This document shows, one piece after another, positions 42,206 to 49,642 of a stretch of DNA of 64,000 nt (its first letter is position 1; every line of letters begins with the position of its first letter). Origin of the DNA: Prevotella sp. (GTDB lineage Bacteria; Bacteroidota; Bacteroidia; Bacteroidales; Bacteroidaceae); assembly GCA_021636625.1 (NCBI GenBank), contig JAJWLX010000003.1:62001-126000 (forward strand), given 5' to 3'. A program made the position numbers and the translations under genes. The notes under the pieces are model-generated. The model was not told the origin of the DNA. It saw only the letters and a list, made by a program, of their open reading frames with translations, and did no database searches.

Positions 42206-42652
42206 CTAGAAGGGAAGTCCATCAGCTTTCCCTGCCGGTGCTCCAGGCTGCTGTGCCGGTGGAAATGGATTCTGCGGGTTCGTCGGGTTTGGTACTCCGG
42301 CCATAGCTGCCTGTTGTGCTGCTTGTGCTGCCTGTGCGCCAGTCTGAGGAGTCATATTGTAGCCACCTTTTGCAGCAGCTTGTTGCGACACCTTAGTAAC
42401 ATTCCAAGCACGGATCTGATTAAAATATCTACCCTGATATTCATGTGCATCAATATCAAAGCTAACGTTAATAACCTCACCGAGGTGAATGCCGAAACTA
42501 ACAATTCTATCACCTCCAAAAACATCAAAAGCCATCTTTTTAGGATATTGCTCTTGTGTTTCTATCACATAAGTCTGAGACCTCCACTCTCCTCTCTGAG
42601 ATATGCCGCTTCTTTCAGGCAAAACAGCAATAACTTTTCCTTGTAGTTCCAT
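42206..42652 (-). CDS. DUF3127 SSB-like protein
   Basis: 148 residues. DUF3127 pattern: MELQGKVIAVLPERSGIS, YVIETQEQYPKKMAF, and an OB-fold-like strand set to about residue 90. The rest is a disordered Gln/Ala/Pro tail ending ADGLPF, like the acidic-aromatic tip of bacterial SSB. Probably coats single-stranded phage DNA. Its ATG overlaps the exonuclease stop by one base. Confidence 0.75.
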   Translation of the reverse strand: MELQGKVIAVLPERSGISQRGEWRSQTYVIETQEQYPKKMAFDVFGGDRIVSFGIHLGEVINVSFDIDAHEYQGRYFNQIRAWNVTKVSQQAAAKGGYNMTPQTGAQAAQAAQQAAMAGVPNPTNPQNPFPPAQQPGAPAGKADGLPF

Positions 42653-43341
42653 TATTTAATAATTTCGTTAATAAAATCGTTTGCGAGGATTACTCTATCT
42701 TCCATAAGCTTGATATCATCCTCCACTCTGTCAATCTCAGCCCAATGAATAGGCTTCGACAACCAAGGACAATATACGATGAAGATTCCGCCTTTAGCGC
42801 CGGTACAACTCATCTCAGCCATCATCTGCCAGTAGTACTTCGGCTCGGTTTCTTTGAGCGATGCGGCATCGTGGATGAGAGTTCGGTACTTCATATACGT
42901 ATTGATGTTCGGGCATTTGACCTCGATGATTTTGAGGTCTTCGCCGTCACGCCCGTAAATAGCACCGTCAGGAGAAGCCGCGAAGTAAGGGATTGTATCG
43001 TGTTTGCAGGAAGAAAGCTCAACAATCTCACCTTCCGGGAAGTTCATCTGCATGAATAAAGATTTTGCAGCGTCCTCCTGATCGGCTCCCCACTGCATTG
43101 CCTTGGTGATTACAGATACTTGGTCGATATAATCTTGAAAGATTCCGTCATCATTCAAGAAGGTTGGATTGAACAGACGTTCGCCGGCAACCTGAAACAG
43201 ATAAGTTTTAGCTGTCTCAGAGAAAATCTCATCTTTCTTACGACCAGACTTCATGATGTCGGCGATTTTAGAACCTGTCAAAAAACCGACGCGACTACGG
43301 AACCACGAAATCGAACGCTGTTCTATGCCATCGGTAATCAT
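42652..43341 (-). CDS. YqaJ-type viral exonuclease
   Basis: 229 residues. Family pattern: QRSISWFRSRVGFLTGSK at the N terminus, MQWGADQEDAA, ASPDGAI (catalytic Asp), IIEVKCPN (Glu-x-Lys), YYWQMMAEM. This lambda-exonuclease-like enzyme resects double-stranded ends to give 3' tails. It is coupled (ATGA) to the annealing protein gene. A strong GGAGG site (AAGGAGGAAAAGAA) lies before the ATG. Confidence 0.9.
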   Translation of the reverse strand: MITDGIEQRSISWFRSRVGFLTGSKIADIMKSGRKKDEIFSETAKTYLFQVAGERLFNPTFLNDDGIFQDYIDQVSVITKAMQWGADQEDAAKSLFMQMNFPEGEIVELSSCKHDTIPYFAASPDGAIYGRDGEDLKIIEVKCPNINTYMKYRTLIHDAASLKETEPKYYWQMMAEMSCTGAKGGIFIVYCPWLSKPIHWAEIDRVEDDIKLMEDRVILANDFINEIIK

Positions 43342-44183
43342 TTCTTTTCCTCCTTCTTGGCTGCGTCAGTCTTTGCAGCATCAGCGGCCATAGCGGTGAT
43401 ACTCTTCTTGTTCTCTTCCTTTCGGTATGGCTTCATCAGTTCGTCGACTGTTGTGTCACCATCAGTGAGAGACTGAGTAATACCGAGAAGCAGGGCAATT
43501 TGATCTGCCTTAATCTGGTTGACCGTCTGCTTACCACAGAGCATAACAACCTCCTGCTCGGTGATACCATACTCATCCTTAAAGAAGTCGATACACTTCT
43601 TGCGTCTTGCAACAAGCTTCTCTTCATCGGACAAATCACCCGTGATGAAGTGTTGAGCAGCTTGATATACCTTATCGGTAATTGCCTTTGGGATGACAGA
43701 GAACACCGCATTACGATAAGCGATAGCATTTGCAGCATTACCGGTAACTGTAATCATATCATCAGTGAAGCGCTTTCCACCCTTACCGACAATAGAGCGA
43801 CGCACCTCAAATGCTGTAGCTACATTGTTCTCCAAATCCCAACAAGTACCACGACTGATAACTTGCTTGTCCGTGATCTGAACAACCTTTGCTTCTGCTC
43901 TCATATTTCCCCAATTTGAAACAAGAAGCTTGGCAAGATGAACGCTCGGGCCAGTAATAGGCTTGCCGCCACGGGGAAGAGCATAACCACAGCTCTGTGC
44001 GGTCGCATAGTCCATTGTAGCCATAGCGATTGAGTTGTTTACACTTCTTGCAAGGTCTCTAGGATACTGCTTTGCCGTTGCAACCTGAGAATCAACGTTT
44101 GCTCGTTCTACAGCATCCACTTGAATGATACCCTGGTCATGGCTAACCTGCATGACCTCGTATCCTGGATTTTCATTTTCCAT
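43338..44183 (-). CDS. putative single-strand annealing protein
   Basis: 281 residues. Shares gene position and partner (YqaJ exonuclease) with RecT/Bet-type annealing proteins. It has the conserved-looking core CGYALPRGGKPITGPSVHLA, and NAANAIAYRNAVFSVIPKA. I cannot place it with certainty in a named family. C terminus Lys/Ala-rich. The pair would carry out RecA-independent recombination. Confidence 0.65.
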   Translation of the reverse strand: MENENPGYEVMQVSHDQGIIQVDAVERANVDSQVATAKQYPRDLARSVNNSIAMATMDYATAQSCGYALPRGGKPITGPSVHLAKLLVSNWGNMRAEAKVVQITDKQVISRGTCWDLENNVATAFEVRRSIVGKGGKRFTDDMITVTGNAANAIAYRNAVFSVIPKAITDKVYQAAQHFITGDLSDEEKLVARRKKCIDFFKDEYGITEQEVVMLCGKQTVNQIKADQIALLLGITQSLTDGDTTVDELMKPYRKEENKKSITAMAADAAKTDAAKKEEKK

Positions 44184-44205
44184 TATGTTTTATTTTAAAA
44201 ATTAA

Positions 44206-44340
44206 TCACTCGTACCTCCAATCCCAATCTTTGCAAACGTAATCACCATTGTAGCTTGCATTAGGGTCTTTGCAGACTTGGAGAAATATACAATCGTGGC
44301 AGCTTCTTTTATAGAAAGTTGCGATTTTACTGTTTGCCAT
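44206..44340 (-). CDS. small Cys-rich protein
   Basis: 44 residues with CHDC, one central Cys and a late Cys, suggesting a zinc knuckle. A single short reading frame that fits between its neighbours. Function unknown. Confidence 0.5.
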   Translation of the reverse strand: MANSKIATFYKRSCHDCIFLQVCKDPNASYNGDYVCKDWDWRYE

Positions 44341-44352
44341 AGCTTTTGGGGT

Positions 44353-44616
44353 TTAATGTACTCTATTAATGTAACAGAAGTAAGTTTCCACGTTAACCTT
44401 TTCTCCCTTAGGAGTAACCCTTTCGTAGTATCGTGGAATCTTACCGAGCTTTCTTCCTGTACCCTCTATATAGTCCAGGAAGACAGCTCTAGCCGCCAGA
44501 GTTCTAGCTTTCTTTGTGTCGAGTTCCATCAGGCAGGAATGAACCTCTCTCAGATGGACCACGGCAGCAGCTTCGCCCGGCGGCATAGATGCGATGATTT
44601 CGTTGATTCTACTCAT
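44353..44616 (-). CDS. unknown phage protein
   Basis: 87 residues from the ATG at 44616, which overlaps the upstream stop; a start at 44667 lies inside the previous gene. Helical N-terminal half with MPPGEAAAVVHLREVH. Not recognised. Confidence 0.55.
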   Translation of the reverse strand: MSRINEIIASMPPGEAAAVVHLREVHSCLMELDTKKARTLAARAVFLDYIEGTGRKLGKIPRYYERVTPKGEKVNVETYFCYINRVH

Positions 44617-45091
44617 TCTGATTCTCTTTGTTTTCCGGAGAGGAAGCTGACTTATATTCGAAGACATCCATCAACTTTGTCTCGTTGAGGCCTACGACAT
44701 CGTAATCAATCATGGTCTTGCCCATCACCTCGTCGATATAACGCAAGGCACGAGCCAACGACTTAGCCTGAACGAGGTAGTTGACGTTGCTACGCTTCTC
44801 CTTATCAGTCTTCTCATCGATGGTGATAAACTGGAGCTTTGCCGAGAACCACTTGTCATCATCGTCCTTGTCTGAGAAGAAAATCTCATTAAAGTTGGCT
44901 TTCTTTGTACTAGGAACCTTGGTCTCCCCGTGACTATAAAGAGCCATCTCCTTGATGATAGATGCTTCTGCCTCTGTACAAGACAGAGCCTCCACGATGT
45001 ACAACTCGGTAACGACCTTCTCAGAGCCGTCTTCCATACATTTCTGATACTTAATCTTGGTTTCAAACCAAGATGCTGTTCTTGTTCTCAT
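44609..45091 (-). CDS. DUF4494 family protein
   Basis: 160 residues. Matches DUF4494: ASWFETKIKYQKCMEDG near the start, ELYIVEALSCTEAEASI, and a beta-strand-rich middle. The family is frequent in Bacteroides phage replication modules. Function unknown. Confidence 0.7.
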   Translation of the reverse strand: MRTRTASWFETKIKYQKCMEDGSEKVVTELYIVEALSCTEAEASIIKEMALYSHGETKVPSTKKANFNEIFFSDKDDDDKWFSAKLQFITIDEKTDKEKRSNVNYLVQAKSLARALRYIDEVMGKTMIDYDVVGLNETKLMDVFEYKSASSPENKENQNE

Positions 45092-45102
45092 TGTTATATG
45101 AA

Positions 45103-45312
45103 TTAATGTGTTAATACTCGGCGCCAGCGTCCACGCTTAAATTTCTTGTCTGCGTGGATTCCGAACAACTTTGGTGTTGTGACACCATTCATCATAGGAA
45201 GCACATTGCACTTCTTCAAAATACTTTCGAAATGTGAAGAAGTGACAGGAGCGTGGCAGATGATGTTCTTCTTGACATCATACAGGTTGCCGTACTTTGA
45301 TACTACGCCCAT
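45103..45312 (-). CDS. small unknown basic protein
   Basis: 69 residues, basic C terminus (KFKRGRWRRV). Its ATG overlaps the stop of the upstream gene by one base. No motif. Confidence 0.55.
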   Translation of the reverse strand: MGVVSKYGNLYDVKKNIICHAPVTSSHFESILKKCNVLPMMNGVTTPKLFGIHADKKFKRGRWRRVLTH

Positions 45313-45698
45313 TACTCGTCCTCCTTCATTACTTTAAATAACTCCCAGATACCTTCTTGGAAGGTCGTCTCTCCGTTTTTTACTCTCTCCTTGATCTCAT
45401 CAAGTTTCTTGATCTTGTCGAGATAAGCGTTTTTCTGCGCTTTGAGGCGCTTGGTGATTGCCAGTTCCGGGTTATCACTGAGAATGATGTCCAATGCGAT
45501 GCCGGCGAAAAGGTTCGTGTTATTCTCCTTCTTGCCTTCATCATCAATCTCGTCGATACCACGAGTAAACTGGTTCTTGCCGTCGATAACCTTCTTGATT
45601 TCGTCAAACTCAGAAGGATTCTTCGAGATGTCGAATGCTCTGTCAATAAGAGCCTGCTTGTCAATTACTACACTGACGATAATTTTGTCTTTGTCCAT
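45312..45698 (-). CDS. unknown phage protein, coiled coil
   Basis: 128 residues, charged helices. Opens MDKDKIIVSVVIDKQALI. No motif recognised. Confidence 0.6.
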   Translation of the reverse strand: MDKDKIIVSVVIDKQALIDRAFDISKNPSEFDEIKKVIDGKNQFTRGIDEIDDEGKKENNTNLFAGIALDIILSDNPELAITKRLKAQKNAYLDKIKKLDEIKERVKNGETTFQEGIWELFKVMKEDE

Positions 45699-45722
45699 AA
45701 TTTAAAATATTTTAGGATTAAA

Positions 45723-45821
45723 CTACTGGTCTTCCTTATCCCAACCAAGGGATTTTGTGATAAACGCACCTGCTGCGAACATAAGTACCGTCAGCAGAAA
45801 ACTATTGATAATGATACTCAT
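45723..45821 (-). CDS. tiny membrane protein 1
   Basis: 32 residues with one membrane segment (about residues 2-20) and a short charged tail. Its ATG overlaps the TGA of the next upstream frame (ATGA), a sign of coupled translation. Could be a toxin-like or lysis regulator peptide; unknown. Confidence 0.45.
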   Translation of the reverse strand: MSIIINSFLLTVLMFAAGAFITKSLGWDKEDQ

Positions 45822-45943
45822 AGCTGAAACTTTTTGATTGGTTTCTTGCCGAACAACAAGTGGCAGCAGAGATTGATAATCTCCGCCACCACGACAATGA
45901 TCAGCATAAAGAATAGATATACAACAACAGAATATTTTTTCAT
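45818..45943 (-). CDS. tiny membrane protein 2
   Basis: 41 residues, one long hydrophobic segment (about 4-29, with two Cys) and a basic tail. Coupled to tiny membrane protein 1. Function unknown. Confidence 0.5.
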   Translation of the reverse strand: MKKYSVVVYLFFMLIIVVVAEIINLCCHLLFGKKPIKKFQL

Positions 45944-45956
45944 TTTTACACCTTAA

Positions 45957-46421
45957 TTATATAATATAGCAGTCGGACGGTGGATAATCAACGATTTTCC
46001 ACTCATCCTTCTTTATCTTAATAGCCTTACGGAATATCACAACAGACTCGCCGTTGTGACGCTTTCTGTTGTGGGCGATAAGTCTTGCCACGACAGCCTT
46101 AGTCGTTATCGAGAACTCTCTTAGCTTAGAGGTATAGAGGCTCTTGACATCACATATCACAATTTTATCGCCTTCCCGGTAAACGAAGTCGGCGGTATAG
46201 TTGTGACCGTAAAGCAGAGACCTTCTCTCGTACTTGACCTTAGTCTTGAGCTGCTTTGGTTTCATCATCCATACCGGATTGATTGCCGTGATGGTTACCT
46301 GCCTGTGGATGCAGCTTATGCCAGGATCATCGAGGATGGTCTGCAAGTACAGGTACTCTTCCCTGGAATCGTATTCGTTCCCGTCGGGAGCAAAATACTT
46401 CTTTGACCCTACTCGTCCCAT
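45957..46421 (-). CDS. DUF1064-like PD-(D/E)XK nuclease
   Basis: About 154 residues from ATG 46421 (longer starts overlap the previous gene). Pattern: APDGNEYDSREEYLYL, then HNYTADFVY, then IVICDVKS, the order of a restriction-endonuclease fold seen in DUF1064 phage proteins. Perhaps a Holliday junction or branch-cutting enzyme. It overlaps the upstream gene by 13 bases. Confidence 0.7.
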   Translation of the reverse strand: MGRVGSKKYFAPDGNEYDSREEYLYLQTILDDPGISCIHRQVTITAINPVWMMKPKQLKTKVKYERRSLLYGHNYTADFVYREGDKIVICDVKSLYTSKLREFSITTKAVVARLIAHNRKRHNGESVVIFRKAIKIKKDEWKIVDYPPSDCYII

Positions 46422-46672
46422 GCCGCACCCGCCTCCTTTGCAGGATTCTTGTAGAGATGATTGAACGCTGCCTCGCCGAAGCGCTGCCACTTACCGCTGC
46501 CCCATTGTACGAGATACTCGTCTCTGACAGCCTCCTGCTTTCCTTCTGTGTGCTCGGGCTTCAAACGGACGAGAATGTCCCTTCCATTCTGTTCAATACT
46601 CTCGACGCATTCTAGCTTCTTGAGCTCCCTGATGTTCTCCTTGCGGATTCTTATTGTCTTTTTTACCTTCAT
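46409..46672 (-). CDS. unknown phage protein
   Basis: 87 residues, charged; basic N-terminal helix (KKTIRIRKENIRELKKL), then a beta hairpin segment. Directly upstream of the DUF1064 nuclease and possibly its partner. Not recognised. Confidence 0.6.
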   Translation of the reverse strand: MKVKKTIRIRKENIRELKKLECVESIEQNGRDILVRLKPEHTEGKQEAVRDEYLVQWGSGKWQRFGEAAFNHLYKNPAKEAGAAWDE

Positions 46673-46695
46673 CTGAAATGTAATTCACAACAATC

Positions 46696-46726
46696 GGGAG
46701 GAGGCCGAATTGACGACCTCACTCCC
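46696..46726 (-). terminator. hairpin after the tRNA cluster
   Basis: GGGAGGAGG (46696-46704) pairs with CCTC-A-CTCCC (46117-type; 46717-46726) with one bulge. No U-run. Separates tRNA genes from 46672. Confidence 0.45.
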
Positions 46727-46773
46727 TTCTTGTACCATTAAAAACTAAAAAACTTATGACATACACATTACTG

Positions 46774-46847
46774 AGCTGCATGCAGGACTCGAACCTGCGG
46801 CCACTTGGGTACAAACCTAGCGCTCTAACCAACTGAGCTAATGCAGC
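46774..46847 (-). tRNA. tRNA-Thr (TGT)
   Basis: Perfect acceptor stem (GCTGCAT/ATGCAGC), D arm GCTC/GAGC with TTGGTTA in the loop, T arm GCAGG-TTCGAGT-CCTGC. Anticodon loop TTTGTAC gives TGT with T33. The anticodon stem has one A-A mismatch. CCA is not encoded. Confidence 0.85.
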
Positions 46848-46851
46848 AAAT

Positions 46852-46877
46852 TCCTCCTACTTTCACAAGCGGGAGGA
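46852..46877 (-). other. hairpin upstream of tRNA-Thr
   Basis: TCCTCC pairs with GGAGGA across 14 bases, just 5' of tRNA-Thr on the - strand. One of a set of spacer hairpins in this cluster. Confidence 0.4.
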
Positions 46878-46973
46878 GTATTTATTGAATAATTGAATCA
46901 TTTATTGCTGAACGCCTTCAGACCAATAAGATAATATTAAAACAAATAAACCTTCCATGAACAAACTTATAGT

Positions 46974-47046
46974 AAGCCCAGGGGAGACTCGAACTCCCAA
47001 CCTCGCTGGCTGATTCCACGGCTCTATCCAGTTGAGCTACTGGGCT
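46974..47046 (-). tRNA. tRNA-like, anticodon arm degenerate
   Basis: Acceptor AGCCCAG/CTGGGCT, D arm GCTC/GAGC and T arm GGGAG-TTCGAGT-CTCCC are perfect. Between them lies CGTGG-AATCAGC-CAGCG: the stem pairs only with a mismatch or bulge and position 33 is A, not T. If read as usual, the anticodon would be TCA. Identity uncertain; perhaps a decayed gene. Confidence 0.55.
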
Positions 47047-47095
47047 AGTTTCAACGTTTTAATTAAAATTCAGAAAAAATGAAAAGTATCTTTTG

Positions 47096-47168
47096 GAGTG
47101 GCGGATGGGCTCGCACCATCGACCTCCAAGGGCCTTCCCCTGGCGCTCTGCTACTGAGCTACGCCACC
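47096..47168 (-). tRNA. tRNA-like, anticodon arm degenerate
   Basis: Acceptor GGTGGCG/CGCCACT (G-U at the end) and D arm are good; T arm GATGG-TGCGAGC-CCATC has G at position 55. Anticodon region CCAGG-GGAAGGC-CCTTG has a C-T mismatch and G at 33. Anticodon cannot be assigned. Confidence 0.5.
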
Positions 47169-47276
47169 TGAATATATATCAACTACGCACAATGGGCTAT
47201 TTTAAGGCGCCCGATACTCACGTACAGAGCGCACGAAACTAAAAAAAATAAATCTAAACAATAATAATACGATCAC

Positions 47277-47290
47277 CTCCTCGCCAGGAG
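47277..47290. other. spacer hairpin in tRNA cluster
   Basis: CTCCT-CGCC-AGGAG, perfect 5-base stem, between two tRNA-like elements. Confidence 0.45.
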
Positions 47291-47344
47291 AGTTAACCAG
47301 AATGCATTTTAAACTAAAATTATACTCACAATTTTCATTCTTCG

Positions 47345-47417
47345 TGGATCTGGGACGAGTCGGACGTTCCTGTCTCCGGATGATGTCCCCGGCACTCTAC
47401 CGTTGAGCTACAGATCC
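47345..47417 (-). tRNA. tRNA-like, possible anticodon CAT
   Basis: Acceptor GGATCTG/CAGATCC perfect. D arm GCTC/GAGT has one G-U. Anticodon arm CCGGG-GACATCA-TCCGG pairs well (G-U at the base of the loop); the middle triplet is CAT but position 33 is A. T stem GAACG/CGTCC has one mismatch, and the T loop TCCGACT is altered. Confidence 0.5.
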
Positions 47418-47422
47418 GTATT

Positions 47423-47457
47423 GTGCAGTCTATCTTCACAGACGGGCTGCACTTTTT
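47423..47457 (+). terminator. hairpin with U-run in tRNA cluster
   Basis: GTGCAG (47423-47428) pairs with CTGCAC (47447-47452), followed on the + strand by TTTTT. It lies just 5' of the 47345 tRNA-like element on the - strand, so for the tRNA transcript it is a leader hairpin; it would terminate only stray rightward transcription. Confidence 0.45.
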
Positions 47458-47500
47458 ATGCAAATTATTAACAAAATATCTATAGAAACAAGATATGAGC

Positions 47501-47562
47501 CTGTCTTCACAGACAGATGTCACACCGAATAAAAAACAGCGTAGAGGCATCGTCGTGCCTCT
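47501..47562. other. two perfect hairpins between tRNA-like elements
   Basis: CTGTCT-TCAC-AGACAG at 47501-47516 and AGAGGCA-TCGTCG-TGCCTCT at 47543-47562. The first loop sequence (TCTTCACAGAC) recurs in the 47423 hairpin, suggesting duplication. They may guide processing of the tRNA transcript. Confidence 0.45.
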
Positions 47563-47586
47563 AACCAAATCCAAAAGTAATCTATG

Positions 47587-47679
47587 GGAAGCGGCGAGGG
47601 ACTCGAACCCCCATTTCACGACGATAAGAAATCGGTATCATCTAGTTGTCGCTGTGCTACCATTTACACCAGTCGCTTC
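47587..47679 (-). tRNA. tRNA-like element with enlarged anticodon region
   Basis: Acceptor GAAGCGA/CCGCTTC (last pair A-C), D arm with GGTG...GCAC and a T arm GGGGG-TTCGAGT-CCCTC. Between D and T arms lie 42 bases, too many for a short-arm tRNA. GCGAC pairs with GTCGT around a 25-base loop that holds another small stem (GATA/TATC). It could be a long-variable-arm tRNA or a tRNA with an 18-base insertion. Probably not functional. Confidence 0.4.
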
Positions 47680-48065
47680 TTTGTCTTTATACGAAATGTG
47701 CAATTCTCACTTCATTTGGATTTTCAGAGCTTTCCATGCTCACCAGACTGCAACGTTTTCGATAGTGCTTGCACCGACAATTCTTCGTTCCGGTGCAGTT
47801 CGTCTGCCTACTTGATGCAGATTAGCTGGATTTTCGTATTGCGTGCGTCCTTTCGCCAGGTCACGGCATCCATTGATGCTCTCCGGTTACTTCTTTTCCA
47901 CGCATACTTTTCTGTGCATCAATATGTCAAAGAACTACTTCTCCAATCCTTTCCGAACCTCTCCAGATGCAAGATTGTAGCTGCCCGAACTACCTACTTT
48001 ATAAGGTCGTGGACTTACCTTTGCACCGTTCGAGATACACACGAAACGGAATTAGTAAGAGAGTG
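47680..48065. other. spacer without recognisable gene
   Basis: About 385 bases between two tRNA elements. Frames that run through it (180 residues on +) cross tRNA sequence and have no gene-like composition. I see no further tRNA here. Confidence 0.5.
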
Positions 48066-48137
48066 TGAACCAGACGAGATTCGGACTCGTGGCCTATCCC
48101 TTAGGAGGGGATTGCTCTTCCGCTGAGCTACTGGTCC
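48066..48137 (-). tRNA. tRNA-Arg (CCT)
   Basis: Acceptor GGACCAG/CTGGTTC, D arm GCTC/GAGC, anticodon arm ATCCC-CTCCTAA-GGGAT with T33 and CCT, T arm ACGAG-TCCGAAT-CTCGT. All stems perfect except one G-U in the acceptor; T loop has C at position 55. CCA not encoded. First tRNA of the leftward cluster. Confidence 0.88.
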
Positions 48138-48141
48138 ATTT

Positions 48142-48174
48142 TGGAGCGGACTAACCAATTAAAAATCCGCTCCA
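48142..48174. other. perfect hairpin upstream of tRNA-Arg
   Basis: TGGAGCGGA (48142-48150) pairs exactly with TCCGCTCCA (48166-48174). It lies five bases upstream of tRNA-Arg on the - strand. Confidence 0.55.
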
Positions 48175-48285
48175 TCATTCACCGCTGTGAACTAAGATAA
48201 CAATACCCAACTAACAATGAGTTGTTTTATTAATGCAACAGAACCCTCACGGGCAAATTCAATATAATAAGTAGAATTTATGTAC

Positions 48286-48543
48286 CTATACGATTCTATT
48301 CTTCTCAATCATCTTGCGTACATCAGACACCTTATAGAATACAGTATTGCGCACCTTATAGTAAGGCAGAACACCCGATTCTCTCAAATCTTTTATGTAT
48401 TCCTTACTAACACCACCGAGGTATGCCAGGATTGTCTTATTGGTCAGGAATTCCTGGTCTATTTCCTTCAACGAGATGATTTTCTCCACCACGTCGATAC
48501 CGACCTTACTCCGATTCTTGCCTGGCATAGGCTTAATCATCAT
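48286..48543 (-). CDS. HTH_17/excisionase-type DNA-binding protein
   Basis: 85 residues if the first of two adjacent ATG codons (48543) is used; these overlap the upstream stop. A helix-turn-helix of excisionase type fills residues 30-80 (FLTNKTILAYLGGVSKEYIKDL ... GVLPYYKVRNTVFYKVSDV). It resembles the product at 24154 in domain type but not closely in sequence. May act as excisionase or early regulator. Confidence 0.65.
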   Translation of the reverse strand: MMIKPMPGKNRSKVGIDVVEKIISLKEIDQEFLTNKTILAYLGGVSKEYIKDLRESGVLPYYKVRNTVFYKVSDVRKMIEKNRIV

Positions 48544-48952
48544 AAGACCCATCAGGGTTGCATACACTTAAGTCGTGAAGCCTCATATTTATGCTTCGCA
48601 AATTACGATAGGCTACTGTTAGGTTTTGAATCAAATCTAAAACCTGTGACTCCGAAAGGTATTCCATTGATATCGTTTTACCATCTTCGTCTCTATCCGA
48701 TGTCAATTCGTTTACTATGACACTTAAAACACAAGGACAAACCTCTCCTTCTTCATTAGTAGAATGAATAACACCTGTAACAATTTCACCGCCGTCGCAA
48801 GTTTCGAGGACTTTGAATCTAAAGTTGTTTTTCATTTCAACAATAGAATCGACCAATGGTTTATTCGCTACAACGCTCTCCCCACTATTTTTAAGGTGCT
48901 TATTGATAGCCTCACGAAATTCATTCTTTTCTTTTTTATTCTTTACTCTCAT
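48533..48952 (-). CDS. unknown phage protein
   Basis: 139 residues, charged N-terminal helix (KNKKEKNEFREAINKHLK) then mixed fold. Not recognised. Lies between the HTH gene and the KilA-N gene. Confidence 0.6.
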   Translation of the reverse strand: MRVKNKKEKNEFREAINKHLKNSGESVVANKPLVDSIVEMKNNFRFKVLETCDGGEIVTGVIHSTNEEGEVCPCVLSVIVNELTSDRDEDGKTISMEYLSESQVLDLIQNLTVAYRNLRSINMRLHDLSVCNPDGSYDD

Positions 48953-48963
48953 ATCCTTAATAT

Positions 48964-49614
48964 TTAAAAAGGTTTATACTTATTATCATACATCTTCAGT
49001 AGATGACGATAAACATCCCAACCATTCTTAAAAATGCCATTTTCAATAGACATTATAAGATAAGATTGAAGTTTTAAATACTCTTTCTGCTGCTCCTCGG
49101 TTGCGAGTTTGTTACGAAGCATCTTTTCATGTTTTCCATAAACGATGCAATTAATACCTTTTCCAATATGCTCCATCAACTCTCTCATCTCGTTCTTGGG
49201 AGTTATCTTAGCCAATGCAGCTGCGAGTTTCTTGTAGTCCTCGCCTACTTCATCGCGATACCTAAGCATCTGATCGTACACAAACTTGATAACTTGAACC
49301 TCGAAACGAGGATTCAACCACATCGCAAATTTCATGAAGAGTATCGGGTGCATCCAGGTTCCTCCGCCTCTATCAAGTCTTGCCTTGGATTTTACATAGG
49401 CAGAATTTTGCCCATCTAAATTTTCCTCTTTTACGAGAGCATCCAGGAACTCTTTAGTATTTTCATTCTCGAAGAATTTCTTGACCTCCTTCTTTTCTCC
49501 CGTCGCGTTGTTCCACGCTTGCAAAAGAACAGTAGCATTGAACATCCCGTCCTTTGTCCTCTGAAAGACTTCGTAATCGCCAATCTTTCGAGTCATAAGT
49601 TGGTTCGTTTTCAT
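48964..49614 (-). CDS. KilA-N domain protein, antirepressor-like
   Basis: 216 residues from the ATG at 49614; AGGAGG lies eight bases upstream, which decides this start over the GTG at 49623. The KilA-N domain covers residues ~5-105 (FNATVLLQAWNNATG, TWMHPILFMKFAMWLNPRFEV). The C-terminal half is helical. KilA-N proteins are DNA-binding and often act as antirepressors or early regulators in phages. Confidence 0.85.
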   Translation of the reverse strand: MKTNQLMTRKIGDYEVFQRTKDGMFNATVLLQAWNNATGEKKEVKKFFENENTKEFLDALVKEENLDGQNSAYVKSKARLDRGGGTWMHPILFMKFAMWLNPRFEVQVIKFVYDQMLRYRDEVGEDYKKLAAALAKITPKNEMRELMEHIGKGINCIVYGKHEKMLRNKLATEEQQKEYLKLQSYLIMSIENGIFKNGWDVYRHLLKMYDNKYKPF

Positions 49615-49642
49615 TTCTTCCACCTCCTAATTTTAAAGTTTA

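Noticed and set aside
47584..48126. 180-codon frame on the + strand
   Set aside because: Runs through the antisense of tRNA genes; composition not protein-like.
48066..48137. tRNA gene as the phage attachment site
   Set aside because: The tRNAs lie in the middle of the phage early operon, not at the phage edge, and are phage-encoded.
46696..48174. CRISPR-like array
   Set aside because: Palindromes in the tRNA cluster differ from each other and have no regular spacers.
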